Under the pieces are notes generated by a model, which made no database searches, was not told the origin of the DNA, and worked only from the letters and a program-made list of their open reading frames with translations. Source: Nitrososphaerota archaeon (GTDB lineage: Archaea > Thermoproteota > Nitrososphaeria > Nitrososphaerales > Nitrosopumilaceae). From it: DNA of 6,095 nt. The position numbers were made by a program, and so were the translations under genes. The stretch lies in NCBI GenBank assembly GCA_022573065.1, contig JACZUQ010000008.1, positions 12,756 through 18,850 on the forward strand. Reading direction: 5' to 3'. Of this stretch, positions 1 through 5,542 are shown in pieces (position 1 is the stretch's first letter; every line of letters begins with the position of its first letter).

Positions 1-125
1 TTACTATTTCTCCACAAATGATTAACCATTATCTTGGCGAATTCGTTATTACAAACAAAAGAGTCTCGCATGGTGCTCCTGGAGTAGGTGCATCCAGGTC
101 AAGTCTATACGTCCCATTGAAGTGA
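1..125 (+). CDS. rps19: 30S ribosomal protein S19 (uS19), 3' end only
   Basis: The first 125 bases carry the last 40 codons of a gene that begins upstream of the window; the reading frame starts at base 3 and stops at TGA 123-125. The readable peptide contains HYLGEF, then KRVSHGAPGVGASRSS and ends VPLK, which is the conserved C-terminal part of archaeal S19 (KRVxHGxPGxGATRSS type). S19 sits in the head of the small subunit, near S13, at the contact with the A-site tRNA and the large subunit. Its place directly before rpl22 and rps3 is the classic S10-operon order. The N-terminal half cannot be seen. Confidence 0.93.
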   Translation, partial: TISPQMINHYLGEFVITNKRVSHGAPGVGASRSSLYVPLK

Positions 126-130
126 TTAAT

Positions 131-589
131 ATGTCTAAATTCAAATACGCGTTTCAAAATTTTGATTCTACAAGACATGTAAGAGCTTCTTTGAGAGAAA
201 AACAAATTTCACATAAACACGCTCGTGAAATTGCACTTGCAATTAAAGGCCTTTCTATAGAAAAAGCAAGAGACTATCTTCAAAGTGTAAGAAATCTGAA
301 ACGTGCTGTTCCTTTTAGAAGGTATAAGAATCAAGTAGGCCATAAATCTGATCCTGGAGTTATGTCAGGACGATATCCACAAAAATCTGCTATTGAATTT
401 CTTAAACTTCTTGATAATTTAGAATCTAATGCTGAATACAAGGGTATGGACTTAGATAGACTCAAAATCATTAACGCTAATGTACACAAAGGGGTAGTAA
501 TAAAAAGATTCATTCCAAGAGCAATGGGTAGAGCTACTCCAAAAAATAATGTATTGACTCATGTTGAACTCGTAGCTCAAGAGGTATAG
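131..589 (+). CDS. rpl22: 50S ribosomal protein L22 (uL22)
   Basis: L22 binds several domains of 23S rRNA and sends a beta-hairpin into the wall of the peptide exit tunnel. From ATG 131 the protein has 152 residues, normal for archaea (about 150). The family is shown by RASLREKQISHKHAREIA near residues 18-35, the segment GVMSGRYPQKSA around 76-87, and the conserved tunnel-loop stretch HKGVVIKRFIPRAMGRATP near 119-137, followed by THVELV. Two starts compete: GTG 122, which overlaps the rps19 stop, and ATG 131. I chose ATG 131 because archaeal L22 proteins typically begin close to this point and because GTGAT at 122-126 could itself pair with the 16S 3' end. The choice is not certain. The gene ends two bases before rps3. 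Confidence 0.95.
   Translation: MSKFKYAFQNFDSTRHVRASLREKQISHKHAREIALAIKGLSIEKARDYLQSVRNLKRAVPFRRYKNQVGHKSDPGVMSGRYPQKSAIEFLKLLDNLESNAEYKGMDLDRLKIINANVHKGVVIKRFIPRAMGRATPKNNVLTHVELVAQEV
581..585 (+). promoter_or_regulatory. Ribosome binding site deciding the TTG start of rps3
   Basis: GAGGT lies inside the last codons of rpl22, six bases before the TTG at 592. It matches the core of the archaeal Shine-Dalgarno sequence (AGGAGGTGATC). It supports TTG 592 over the next in-frame methionine codons at residues 14-15, which would cut off conserved N-terminal residues. Confidence 0.6.
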
Positions 590-591
590 AA

Positions 592-1395
592 TTGTCAGCT
601 GTAAAAAATGTAATTAAAGATAATTATAATATGATGTTGCTTAATGATTATCTACGAGCAAAAATTAAAGATGCAGGTTTTTCAAAGGTAGAAATATCTA
701 AAACTCCAACAGGCTCTCGTATAGTATTGCATGTCACCAGACCCGGAATTGTAATAGGACGTAAAGGAAGTGGTATTCAAGAATTAACTGAGGTATTTAC
801 TTCACAATTTGGTTTAAAAAATCCACAGATTTCTGTTGTTGAAATTCCAAAACCAGAATTGTCCCCAAGTGTTATGTGTAATAGACTCGCGTCTCACATT
901 GAAAGAGGTACCGCATTTCGACGTGCTACAATGTGGACTTTGCAACAAATTATGGAAGGGGGAGCAATGGGAGTTCAAATTACAGTTTCTGGGAAATTAA
1001 GAGGTGACCGTTCTGCATTTGAAAAACATTCTGTTGGAATTTTACCAAGAGCAGGTCACCATGCAGATGTAATAGTATCTGAGGACATTGCTCACGTAAA
1101 AACTCCTATGGGACTTATTGGAATTAGAATTAGAATAGCTGAAAAAGAAAAACTCATTCCTGAATTTGAATTTAAACAGAAAAAAGAAGAAAAAGTAAAG
1201 CAAGATGCTGTTCCAACGATTAAAGATGAATCTATAGAAAAGAAGAGCGATGAACCTGAACATGATGATAAACCCAAAACAGAACCTGAACATGATGATA
1301 AACCCAAAACAGAAACTGAACAAATTAAAATTGATGCAGAAAAAATGAAATCGATTGAAACGATGGAAGAAGAGGAAAATAAATTAAAGAAATGA
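592..1395 (+). CDS. rps3: 30S ribosomal protein S3 (uS3) with acidic repeat tail
   Basis: S3 forms part of the mRNA entry channel on the solvent side of the small-subunit head. The N-terminal half is a KH domain, with the RNA-binding loop GRKG at residues 56-59 inside PGIVIGRKGSGIQEL. The C-terminal domain follows, with GVQITVSGKLRGDRSAFEKHS near 127-147 and TPMGLIGIRIRI near 171-182. The ribosomal core ends at about residue 195; the last 70 or so residues are a charged, low-complexity tail. Residues 221-240 of the tail are two exact copies of EPEHDDKPKT, identical in DNA too. The protein has 267 residues, longer than many archaeal S3 proteins (about 210-240). The start is TTG 592, with GAGGT six bases upstream. 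The stop overlaps the rpl29 start as ATGA, which suggests coupled translation. Confidence 0.96.
   Translation: MSAVKNVIKDNYNMMLLNDYLRAKIKDAGFSKVEISKTPTGSRIVLHVTRPGIVIGRKGSGIQELTEVFTSQFGLKNPQISVVEIPKPELSPSVMCNRLASHIERGTAFRRATMWTLQQIMEGGAMGVQITVSGKLRGDRSAFEKHSVGILPRAGHHADVIVSEDIAHVKTPMGLIGIRIRIAEKEKLIPEFEFKQKKEEKVKQDAVPTIKDESIEKKSDEPEHDDKPKTEPEHDDKPKTETEQIKIDAEKMKSIETMEEEENKLKK
1252..1311 (+). repeat. Two exact 30-base tandem repeats inside rps3
   Basis: Bases 1252-1281 and 1282-1311 are identical. They are in frame and each encodes EPEHDDKPKT. A third, broken copy begins at 1312: the first 11 bases match except for one change (GAAACTGAACA), then similarity ends. The unit carries a net negative charge of about -2. 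Identity at every third codon position indicates recent duplication or slippage rather than old selection on the peptide alone. Confidence 0.95.
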
Positions 1396-1595
1396 CTAGA
1401 TTAAAAATGAAAACAATAAACGCATTAAATGAAAAGGATTTACTAGATAGATTGCAGCAACTTCGTTCAGATCTTACAAAACTGAAAATAGATTCTGCTA
1501 AGGGTACATTGCGTAAGCAAAGCGGGAAGATAAAACCATTGAAACGGAATATTGCAAGAATCTTGACAAAATTAAATGAGATGAAGAAAAAATGA
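1392..1595 (+). CDS. rpl29: 50S ribosomal protein L29 (uL29)
   Basis: L29 is a small helical protein beside the polypeptide exit tunnel that, with L23, helps form the docking area for signal recognition particle and other nascent-chain factors. The 67-residue product is all helix-forming: LNEKDLLDRLQQLRSDLTKLKIDSAKGTLRKQSGKIKPLKRNIARILTKLNE has the usual L29 pattern of a leucine-rich first helix, a GxLRKxxxIKxxKRxIARI core and a lysine-rich end. Length is typical. The ATG at 1392 overlaps the TGA of rps3, and the TGA overlaps the ATG of rnp1, so it is held between coupled neighbours. No convincing Shine-Dalgarno sequence lies close upstream. Some euryarchaeal operons have a SUI1/eIF1 gene after rpl29; here there is none. 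Confidence 0.93.
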   Translation: MTRLKMKTINALNEKDLLDRLQQLRSDLTKLKIDSAKGTLRKQSGKIKPLKRNIARILTKLNEMKKK

Positions 1596-1858
1596 TTACG
1601 CTTGAAAATATCCAAATACATGAATTAGTTGGACTAAAAACAATGATTTCAGATTCACCTAACAAGCAGATTATAGGATTATATGGTACTATTGTTGATG
1701 AGACTAAATCCATGTTTGTCATTAATACAAAAAAAGGATTTAAAATGATTCCAAAAAAACACAATACTTGGAAATTCCATGTTAACAATAAGGAAACAAC
1801 TCTATCAGGGACTCTTTTTGAAAAAAGATCATTTGATAGATTGGAGACAAAGATATGA
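1592..1858 (+). CDS. rnp1: Ribonuclease P protein component 1 (Rpp29/Pop4 family)
   Basis: This is the archaeal homologue of eukaryotic Rpp29, a protein subunit of RNase P, which trims the 5' leader from precursor tRNAs. In the archaeal enzyme it pairs with Rpp21 and acts on the specificity domain of the RNase P RNA. The sequence shows the family pattern: ELVGLK at 11-16, then IIGLYGTIVDETKSMFVINTKKGFKMIPKKHNTWKF at about 27-62, which forms the Sm-like beta barrel. At 88 residues it is on the short side for the family. Its location between rpl29 and rps17 is the standard archaeal position and supports the call. Start and stop both overlap neighbours by four bases (ATGA). Confidence 0.93.
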   Translation: MITLENIQIHELVGLKTMISDSPNKQIIGLYGTIVDETKSMFVINTKKGFKMIPKKHNTWKFHVNNKETTLSGTLFEKRSFDRLETKI

Positions 1859-2178
1859 CAAGAAATATAGGAATTCCAATCACTGTGCCAAAAAAAGAGT
1901 GCACTGATAAACATTGTCCATTTCATGGAATTTTAAGTGTTAGAGGAAAATTATTTGAAGGTAAAGTTGTTAGTGCAAAGGCCAAAAATACAATTGTATT
2001 ACAAAAAGAATCGCTTGTTTATTTTACTAAATTCAAAAGATACGCCAGAAGTAAAAGTACAATTCATGCTTACAAACCCTCATGTATTGATGTTGAAGAA
2101 GGCGATTTAGTTTTAACTGGAGAATGTAGACCAATTTCAAAATCTGTTTCCTTTGTTGTTGTGGAGGTTAAAAAGTAG
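1855..2178 (+). CDS. rps17: 30S ribosomal protein S17 (uS17, archaeal form)
   Basis: S17 is a primary 16S rRNA binding protein in the body of the small subunit. The archaeal/eukaryotic (S11-like) form is shown by C16-x4-C21-P-F-H-G in the N-terminal part, followed by LSVRGKLFEGKVVSAKAKNTIVLQ (27-50), the RYARSKSTIHAYKPSC segment and the ending EEGDLVLTGECRPISKSVSFVVVEV. This is an OB-fold RNA-binding protein. Length, 107 residues, is typical. ATG 1855 overlaps the rnp1 stop and has GGAG at 1843-1846, eight bases upstream. The TAG stop shares one base with the GTG start of rpl14. Confidence 0.96.
   Translation: MTRNIGIPITVPKKECTDKHCPFHGILSVRGKLFEGKVVSAKAKNTIVLQKESLVYFTKFKRYARSKSTIHAYKPSCIDVEEGDLVLTGECRPISKSVSFVVVEVKK
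2163..2168 (+). promoter_or_regulatory. Strong ribosome binding site for the GTG start of rpl14
   Basis: GGAGGT, inside the codons for the last residues of S17, is a six-base match to the archaeal Shine-Dalgarno sequence and ends nine bases before GTG 2178. It decides in favour of the GTG start, since the next in-frame ATG lies far inside the conserved L14 core. Confidence 0.75.
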
Positions 2179-2612
2179 TGTCACAAGGTAGAAGTCGTGG
2201 TAAAGCAAAAGGTGTACAAGAATTTAGGCCTTATGTAACCAGAGTACTTCCTGTAGGTGCTCAAATTAAATGTGCTGATAATACTGGCGCTAAAATATTA
2301 GAGATAATTATGGTTCATAAAATCAAAACACGTGCATCTAGACTGCCTGCAGCTGCTGTGGGTGATTATGTCAGTGTTGTAGTGAAAAAAGGCCCAGCTG
2401 AATTAAGAAAACAAGTTCATGGCGCAGTTGTAATTAGACAAAAGTACGCAGTTCGAAGACTAAACGGAGTTAGAGTAACTTTTGAAGACAATGCTGCAGT
2501 TCTTGTAACTCCAGAAGGCGAAATTAAAGGAACTGACATCAAAGGACCTGTAGCTGCTGAAGCAGCAGAAAAATGGCCTAGAGTAGCAAGTATAGCATCA
2601 ATGGTGGTATAA
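2178..2612 (+). CDS. rpl14: 50S ribosomal protein L14 (uL14)
   Basis: L14 lies on the subunit interface, forms an intersubunit bridge with small-subunit rRNA, and is near the site used by anti-association factor eIF6/aIF6. The five-stranded barrel core is recognisable: VLPVGAQIKCADNTGAKILEII at 23-44, then AVGDYVSVVVKKGPAELRKQVHGAVVIRQKYAVRRLNGVRVTFEDNAAVLVTPEGEIKGTDIKGPVA, and the archaeal C-terminus EKWPRVASIASMVV. The 144 residues include a basic glycine/serine-rich N-terminal extension (SQGRSRGKAKG), slightly longer than many archaeal L14 proteins. The start codon is GTG with a strong ribosome binding site. The gene abuts rpl24 with no spacer. Confidence 0.97.
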   Translation: MSQGRSRGKAKGVQEFRPYVTRVLPVGAQIKCADNTGAKILEIIMVHKIKTRASRLPAAAVGDYVSVVVKKGPAELRKQVHGAVVIRQKYAVRRLNGVRVTFEDNAAVLVTPEGEIKGTDIKGPVAAEAAEKWPRVASIASMVV

Positions 2613-3149
2613 TTGAAACCAACAAAAATGAGAAACCGTCAAATCTATCAAGCACCATATGCTGTAAGAAGTAAACAACTTTCAGGACCACTTTCAAAAG
2701 AACTTAGAAAAAAATATGGAAAACGAAGTATACGATTATCTCTTGATGATTCTGTCCGAATTATTCGAGGAGAATACAAAGGCATTGATGGAAAAATCAC
2801 AAAAATTTCTGTAGCAAAAGGTTGTATAGCAATTGAAGGAATTAAAAAAGAAAAATTAAAAGGGGAAAAAATTGATGTTTACATTCCGTCTTCTAATATC
2901 TTGATTACCTCACTTAACACTGATGATCATTGGCGTAAAAGTAAATTAGAGGGTAAAAAACCTAAATCTACTCCTAAAGAAACTAAACCGGAAAAAACTA
3001 AAGAAACTAAACCGGAAAAAACTAAAGAAACTAAACCGGAAAAAACTAAAGAAACTAAACCGGAAAAAACTAAAGAAACTAAACCGGAAAAAACTAAAGA
3101 AACTAAACCGGAAAAAACTAAAACAAACTCTAAGGAGGTTAAAAACTAA
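2613..3149 (+). CDS. rpl24: 50S ribosomal protein L24 (uL24) with KETKPEKT repeat tail
   Basis: L24 is an early 23S rRNA binding assembly protein located near the exit of the polypeptide tunnel. A KOW motif is clear at about residues 46-66 (DSVRIIRGEYKGIDGKITKI), and the core ends at about residue 108 (LITSLNTDDHW). The protein has 178 residues against roughly 120 for a typical archaeal L24; the excess is a lysine/glutamate/threonine tail holding six exact KETKPEKT units (122-169) and the ending KTNSKEVKN. I place the start at TTG 2613, directly after the rpl14 stop, because conserved-looking residues KPTKM precede the alternative ATG 2628; a weak GGTGGT lies four bases upstream of the TTG. 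The final codons also carry the ribosome binding site of rps4e. Confidence 0.94.
   Translation: MKPTKMRNRQIYQAPYAVRSKQLSGPLSKELRKKYGKRSIRLSLDDSVRIIRGEYKGIDGKITKISVAKGCIAIEGIKKEKLKGEKIDVYIPSSNILITSLNTDDHWRKSKLEGKKPKSTPKETKPEKTKETKPEKTKETKPEKTKETKPEKTKETKPEKTKETKPEKTKTNSKEVKN
2976..3119 (+). repeat. Six exact 24-base tandem repeats inside rpl24
   Basis: Units at 2976-2999, 3000-3023, 3024-3047, 3048-3071, 3072-3095 and 3096-3119 are base-for-base identical and in frame, each encoding KETKPEKT (net charge about +1). A decayed seventh copy may follow at 3120 (AAAACAAACT). The repeat length is a multiple of three, so gain or loss of a unit alters only tail length. The complete lack of silent changes over 144 bases points to recent expansion or continuing homogenisation by slippage. 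Confidence 0.98.
3133..3139 (+). promoter_or_regulatory. Full-consensus ribosome binding site for rps4e
   Basis: AGGAGGT is a seven-base match to the archaeal Shine-Dalgarno sequence, encoded in the last codons of rpl24 (K-E-V). It ends 12 bases before ATG 3152, somewhat farther than the usual 5-9. It is the longest match among the genes in this window and sits just after the expandable repeat, so repeat changes do not alter its spacing to the start. Confidence 0.7.
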
Positions 3150-3151
3150 AC

Positions 3152-3868
3152 ATGGTTAGCATTGCAGGCAGTAAGAAGCTTAAAAGACAAATGGCTCCAA
3201 CTTTTTGGGGAATAACTAGAAAGGATAAACGATTTGTGATCACCGTCAGACCAGGACCTCATTCAAAGAATTATGCTATTCCTACTGCAGTATTTTTACG
3301 TGATACCTTAAAAATCGTATCAACATTACGAGAAGCAAAATCAACAATTTATGAAGGCAAAATTACTGTTGATGGCATTAAAAGGAAGTCATTGCATCAT
3401 GGAATTGGATTAATGGACGTCGTTGAACTAGAAGGCATTTCAGATATTTATCGTCTTGTTCCGCAAGATTCGAAAATACTAAAACCAATAAAAATTAATG
3501 ATTCAGAAAAATCAAAAAAATTAGTCAAAGTTACTAGTAAGACGACAATAAAAAATGGAAAAACTCAGATTGGATTTCATGATGGACGTTCCTCAATTTC
3601 TGATAAAGCAATGAATGTGGGGGATTCGTGTTTAATTCAGGTACCTGAACAAAAAATTATTGATGTAATAAAATTAGAAAAAGGCTCACAAGTAATTGTA
3701 ATTAAAGGAGTTAATACAGGACAAATAGGTTCAATAGAGGAAATTAAAGAAGGTACATTCATGTTGCCAAAACGTGTGTTAATAGCATTAGGTGAACGAA
3801 AAATTGAGCTTCCTGCCACACTTGTAATGTTGGTGGGAAAAGATAAACCCGTAATACAAATTAGATGA
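3152..3868 (+). CDS. rps4e: 30S ribosomal protein S4e (eS4)
   Basis: S4e is found in archaea and eukaryotes but not bacteria and binds 16S rRNA in the small-subunit body. The 238-residue product shows the expected order: a basic N-terminus with KKLKRQMAPTFW (8-19), an S4-like RNA-binding region at about 43-100 (PTAVFLRDTLKIVSTLREAKSTIYEGKITVDGIKRKSLHHGIGLMDVVEL), a central domain with IGFHDGRSS (140-148), and a KOW motif at about 178-200 (GSQVIVIKGVNTGQIGSIEEI). Length is normal. ATG 3152 lies two bases after the rpl24 stop and has a full Shine-Dalgarno match. The stop overlaps the rpl5 start as ATGA. Confidence 0.97.
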   Translation: MVSIAGSKKLKRQMAPTFWGITRKDKRFVITVRPGPHSKNYAIPTAVFLRDTLKIVSTLREAKSTIYEGKITVDGIKRKSLHHGIGLMDVVELEGISDIYRLVPQDSKILKPIKINDSEKSKKLVKVTSKTTIKNGKTQIGFHDGRSSISDKAMNVGDSCLIQVPEQKIIDVIKLEKGSQVIVIKGVNTGQIGSIEEIKEGTFMLPKRVLIALGERKIELPATLVMLVGKDKPVIQIR

Positions 3869-4395
3869 TGAATATGGCTCAACAAACTCAAAATATTATG
3901 AAAGAAATTCGACTTGAAAAAGTTGTACTAAACATGGGGGTTGGAAAATCTGGGGAAATTATTGAAATTTCAAAAAAAGCTTTAGAACAAATATCTGGCA
4001 ATAAAGCTTGTTCAAGAAATGCAAAAGCTGCACAAAGAGACTGGGGCATTAGAAAGGGCGAACCAATTGGTGTCGCAGTAACCAGCAGAGGAAAAGAAGC
4101 CAAGGCTCTTCTTAAACGTCTTTTAGAAGCAAAGGGAAATCAAATTAAAGGTTCATCCTTTGATAATTTTGGTAATGTGTCTTTTGGAATTTTAGAACAT
4201 ATTGACATTCCTGGAATAAAATATGAACCAAAAATAGGAATCCTTGCTCTTGATGTGGCTGTGTCTATAACTCGTCCTGGATTTAACATTAGATTTAGAA
4301 GCAAACATAAATCGAAAATTGGAAAATCTCATAAAATTACGTCTGATGACGCAAAAGAATTCTTGACACGTGAATTTGGAGCGCAGATAGTATAA
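3865..4395 (+). CDS. rpl5: 50S ribosomal protein L5 (uL5)
   Basis: L5 is part of the central protuberance, binds 5S rRNA with L18, and contacts P-site tRNA and S13. The family is clear from KEIRLEKVVLNMGVGKSGE (13-31), the archaeal AAQRDWGIRKGEPIGVAVTSRG (55-76), and FDNFGNVSFGILEHIDIPGIKYEP (99-122), ending in the LDVAVSITRPGFNIRFRSKHKSKIGKSHKI segment. The start is uncertain among ATG 3865, 3868 and 3874; ATG 3898 would remove only the first 11 residues. I give 3865 because it overlaps the rps4e stop by ATGA like other junctions here, though ATG 3874 (MAQQTQ) is a good alternative. Length of 173-176 residues is typical. The stop shares one base with rps14. Confidence 0.95.
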   Translation: MMNMAQQTQNIMKEIRLEKVVLNMGVGKSGEIIEISKKALEQISGNKACSRNAKAAQRDWGIRKGEPIGVAVTSRGKEAKALLKRLLEAKGNQIKGSSFDNFGNVSFGILEHIDIPGIKYEPKIGILALDVAVSITRPGFNIRFRSKHKSKIGKSHKITSDDAKEFLTREFGAQIV

Positions 4396-4574
4396 TGGCA
4401 AAAAATAGATCTTATGAATTCACAGGAAGAAAAAAACACAATTTTGGAAGAGGATCACGTTGGTGTAAGCGCTGTGGCGATTATACTGCAGTTATACAAA
4501 AATATAAGCTACTTCTTTGCCGAAGATGTTTTAGAGAAGTAGCTGAATCCTTGGGATTTAAAAAAAATATGTGA
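4395..4574 (+). CDS. rps14: 30S ribosomal protein S14, zinc-binding type (uS14)
   Basis: This short gene encodes 59 residues and is easily missed by length cut-offs. The product begins MAKNRSYEFTGRKKHNFGRG and has two CxxC pairs, C24-K-R-C27 and C42-R-R-C45, the zinc ribbon of the C+ form of S14. It ends FREVAESLGFKKNM. S14 sits in the small-subunit head close to S3 and S10 and assembles late. Size, motif and place between rpl5 and rps8 all fit the archaeal spc-type order. ATG 4395 shares its A with the rpl5 stop; GGAG at 4378-4381 lies 13 bases upstream. Thirteen bases separate it from rps8. Confidence 0.95.
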   Translation: MAKNRSYEFTGRKKHNFGRGSRWCKRCGDYTAVIQKYKLLLCRRCFREVAESLGFKKNM

Positions 4575-4587
4575 GTGAGATGATATA

Positions 4588-4980
4588 ATGCCTGCAACTA
4601 ATGTGTTAGCAAATCTGTTTGTGTCCTTATACAATACTGAATCCAGAAGAAAGTCTGAATGTACCATTCTTCCAACTTCAAAGTTAGCAAGTGAGATTCT
4701 TAAAACATTGGAAAAGCAAGGATACATTGGAAAATTTGAACGCATTGAAGACAACCGTGGTGGTAAATTTAAAGTTCAATTATTGGCAAAAATTACTAAA
4801 TGTGGTGCGATTACTCCACGATTTAAAGTTAAAAAAACCGAATATTCGGCTTGGGAGCAACAATATTTGCCATCATACCAAAGAGGCATGTTGCTAGTTA
4901 CTACTAATCAAGGAGTGATGTCACATCATGACGCAGTTAACAAAGGAATTGGAGGGTTTTTGATAGGCTATGTCTACTAA
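4588..4980 (+). CDS. rps8: 30S ribosomal protein S8 (uS8)
   Basis: S8 binds the central domain of 16S rRNA (helix 21) and is a key early assembly protein; in bacteria and some archaea it also represses its own operon. The 130-residue length is exactly typical of archaea. The N-terminal domain has VLANLFVSLYNTESRRKSECTILPTSKLASEILKTLEKQGYIG (6-48), and the C-terminal RNA-binding part has the conserved ending TTNQGVMSHHDAVNKGIGGFLIGYVY (105-130). The upstream gap 4575-4587 contains GTGAG and GATGAT, weak Shine-Dalgarno-like matches. The last 11 bases overlap rpl6. I saw no clear S8-binding RNA mimic in the operon, but that needs folding to test. Confidence 0.96.
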   Translation: MPATNVLANLFVSLYNTESRRKSECTILPTSKLASEILKTLEKQGYIGKFERIEDNRGGKFKVQLLAKITKCGAITPRFKVKKTEYSAWEQQYLPSYQRGMLLVTTNQGVMSHHDAVNKGIGGFLIGYVY

Positions 4981-5527
4981 ACAAGCAGAAAATTTTGTAA
5001 CTTCTGTAGAAATACCTGATAAAGTTACAATTTCTCTCAAAAAAAGCATGCTTGGAGTATCTGGTCCATTAGGTAAGACATTCAAAAACTTCAAAAAAAT
5101 CCCTGTTTTATTAGAAATACAAGATAAGAGCATTTTCATAAAAACCCCTAGAAACAGGAAAAAAGATTTTGCTATTATGAATACTGTTAAATCAATTATC
5201 AGAACTCTTTGCGAGGGAGTAATTGTTGGATACACAATTCGAATGAAACTTGTATATGCGCACTTTCCAATCACCGCGAAAGTTAAAAACAAACAAGTTT
5301 TAATTGAAAATTTTCAGGGAGAGCGTTCAGCCCGAGTAGCCAGAATTCATGGACAAACAAAAGTAGTTTCTAAAGGTGATGAGATAATTTTAACTGGTCC
5401 GGTATTTTCTGAGGTAACTCAGAGTGCAGCTGAAATCGAACAAAAGACTAAAATAAAAAACAAGGATCATAGAGTTTTTCTTGATGGAATCTATATCTCC
5501 TCACAATCAAAAGGTATAGAAAAATAA
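4970..5527 (+). CDS. rpl6: 50S ribosomal protein L6 (uL6)
   Basis: L6 lies near the factor-binding site at the base of the L7/L12 stalk, next to the sarcin-ricin loop. The protein has two related domains: the first with VEIPDKVTISLKKSMLGVSGPLGKTFKNF (13-41), the second with FPITAKVKNKQVLIENFQGERSARVARIHGQTKVVSKGDEIILTGP (99-144), where NFQGE is the archaeal signature position. It ends with a helix and DHRVFLDGIYIS. The 185 residues are normal. ATG 4970 lies inside the end of rps8; GGAGGG at 4951-4956 is 13 bases upstream. In many archaea rpl32e follows, but here the next gene is an unknown small protein. Confidence 0.96.
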   Translation: MSTKQAENFVTSVEIPDKVTISLKKSMLGVSGPLGKTFKNFKKIPVLLEIQDKSIFIKTPRNRKKDFAIMNTVKSIIRTLCEGVIVGYTIRMKLVYAHFPITAKVKNKQVLIENFQGERSARVARIHGQTKVVSKGDEIILTGPVFSEVTQSAAEIEQKTKIKNKDHRVFLDGIYISSQSKGIEK

Positions 5528-5542
5528 CTATAACCTATACCT
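5512..5542 (+). repeat. Inverted repeat across the end of rpl6, touching the next start
   Basis: AGGTATAG (5512-5519) and CTATACCT (5535-5542) are perfect reverse complements, eight bases each, with a 15-base A-rich loop that contains the rpl6 stop. The right arm ends at the base before GTG 5543. In RNA this could fold into a hairpin at the start of the following gene. As DNA it could be a protein site, and both arms contain TATA-like sequence. Function is unknown. Confidence 0.6.

Noticed and set aside
1262..1319. C/D box sRNA-like pattern in the rps3 tail: ATGATGA, 17 bases, CTGA, 2 bases, ATGATGA, 17 bases, CTGA.
   Set aside because: The pattern arises from the two identical coding repeats (codons for H-D-D and P-E). 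Guide spacers of 17 are longer than the usual 10-12 in archaea and no terminal stem can form around the outer boxes.
1042..1323. Antisense open frames over rps3, rpl29 and the other ribosomal genes, some with hydrophobic F/S-rich translations.
   Set aside because: They are the complementary reading of lysine/glutamate-rich coding sequence and lie opposite well-conserved genes, without starts, ribosome sites or recognisable products of their own.
2976..3119. CRISPR-like regular repeats.
   Set aside because: The units are directly adjacent with no spacers, in frame within rpl24, and encode a peptide repeat.
3865..3871. ATGATGA resembling a box C element at the rps4e/rpl5 junction.
   Set aside because: It is explained by the stop-start overlap; no CTGA box D follows within about 90 bases.
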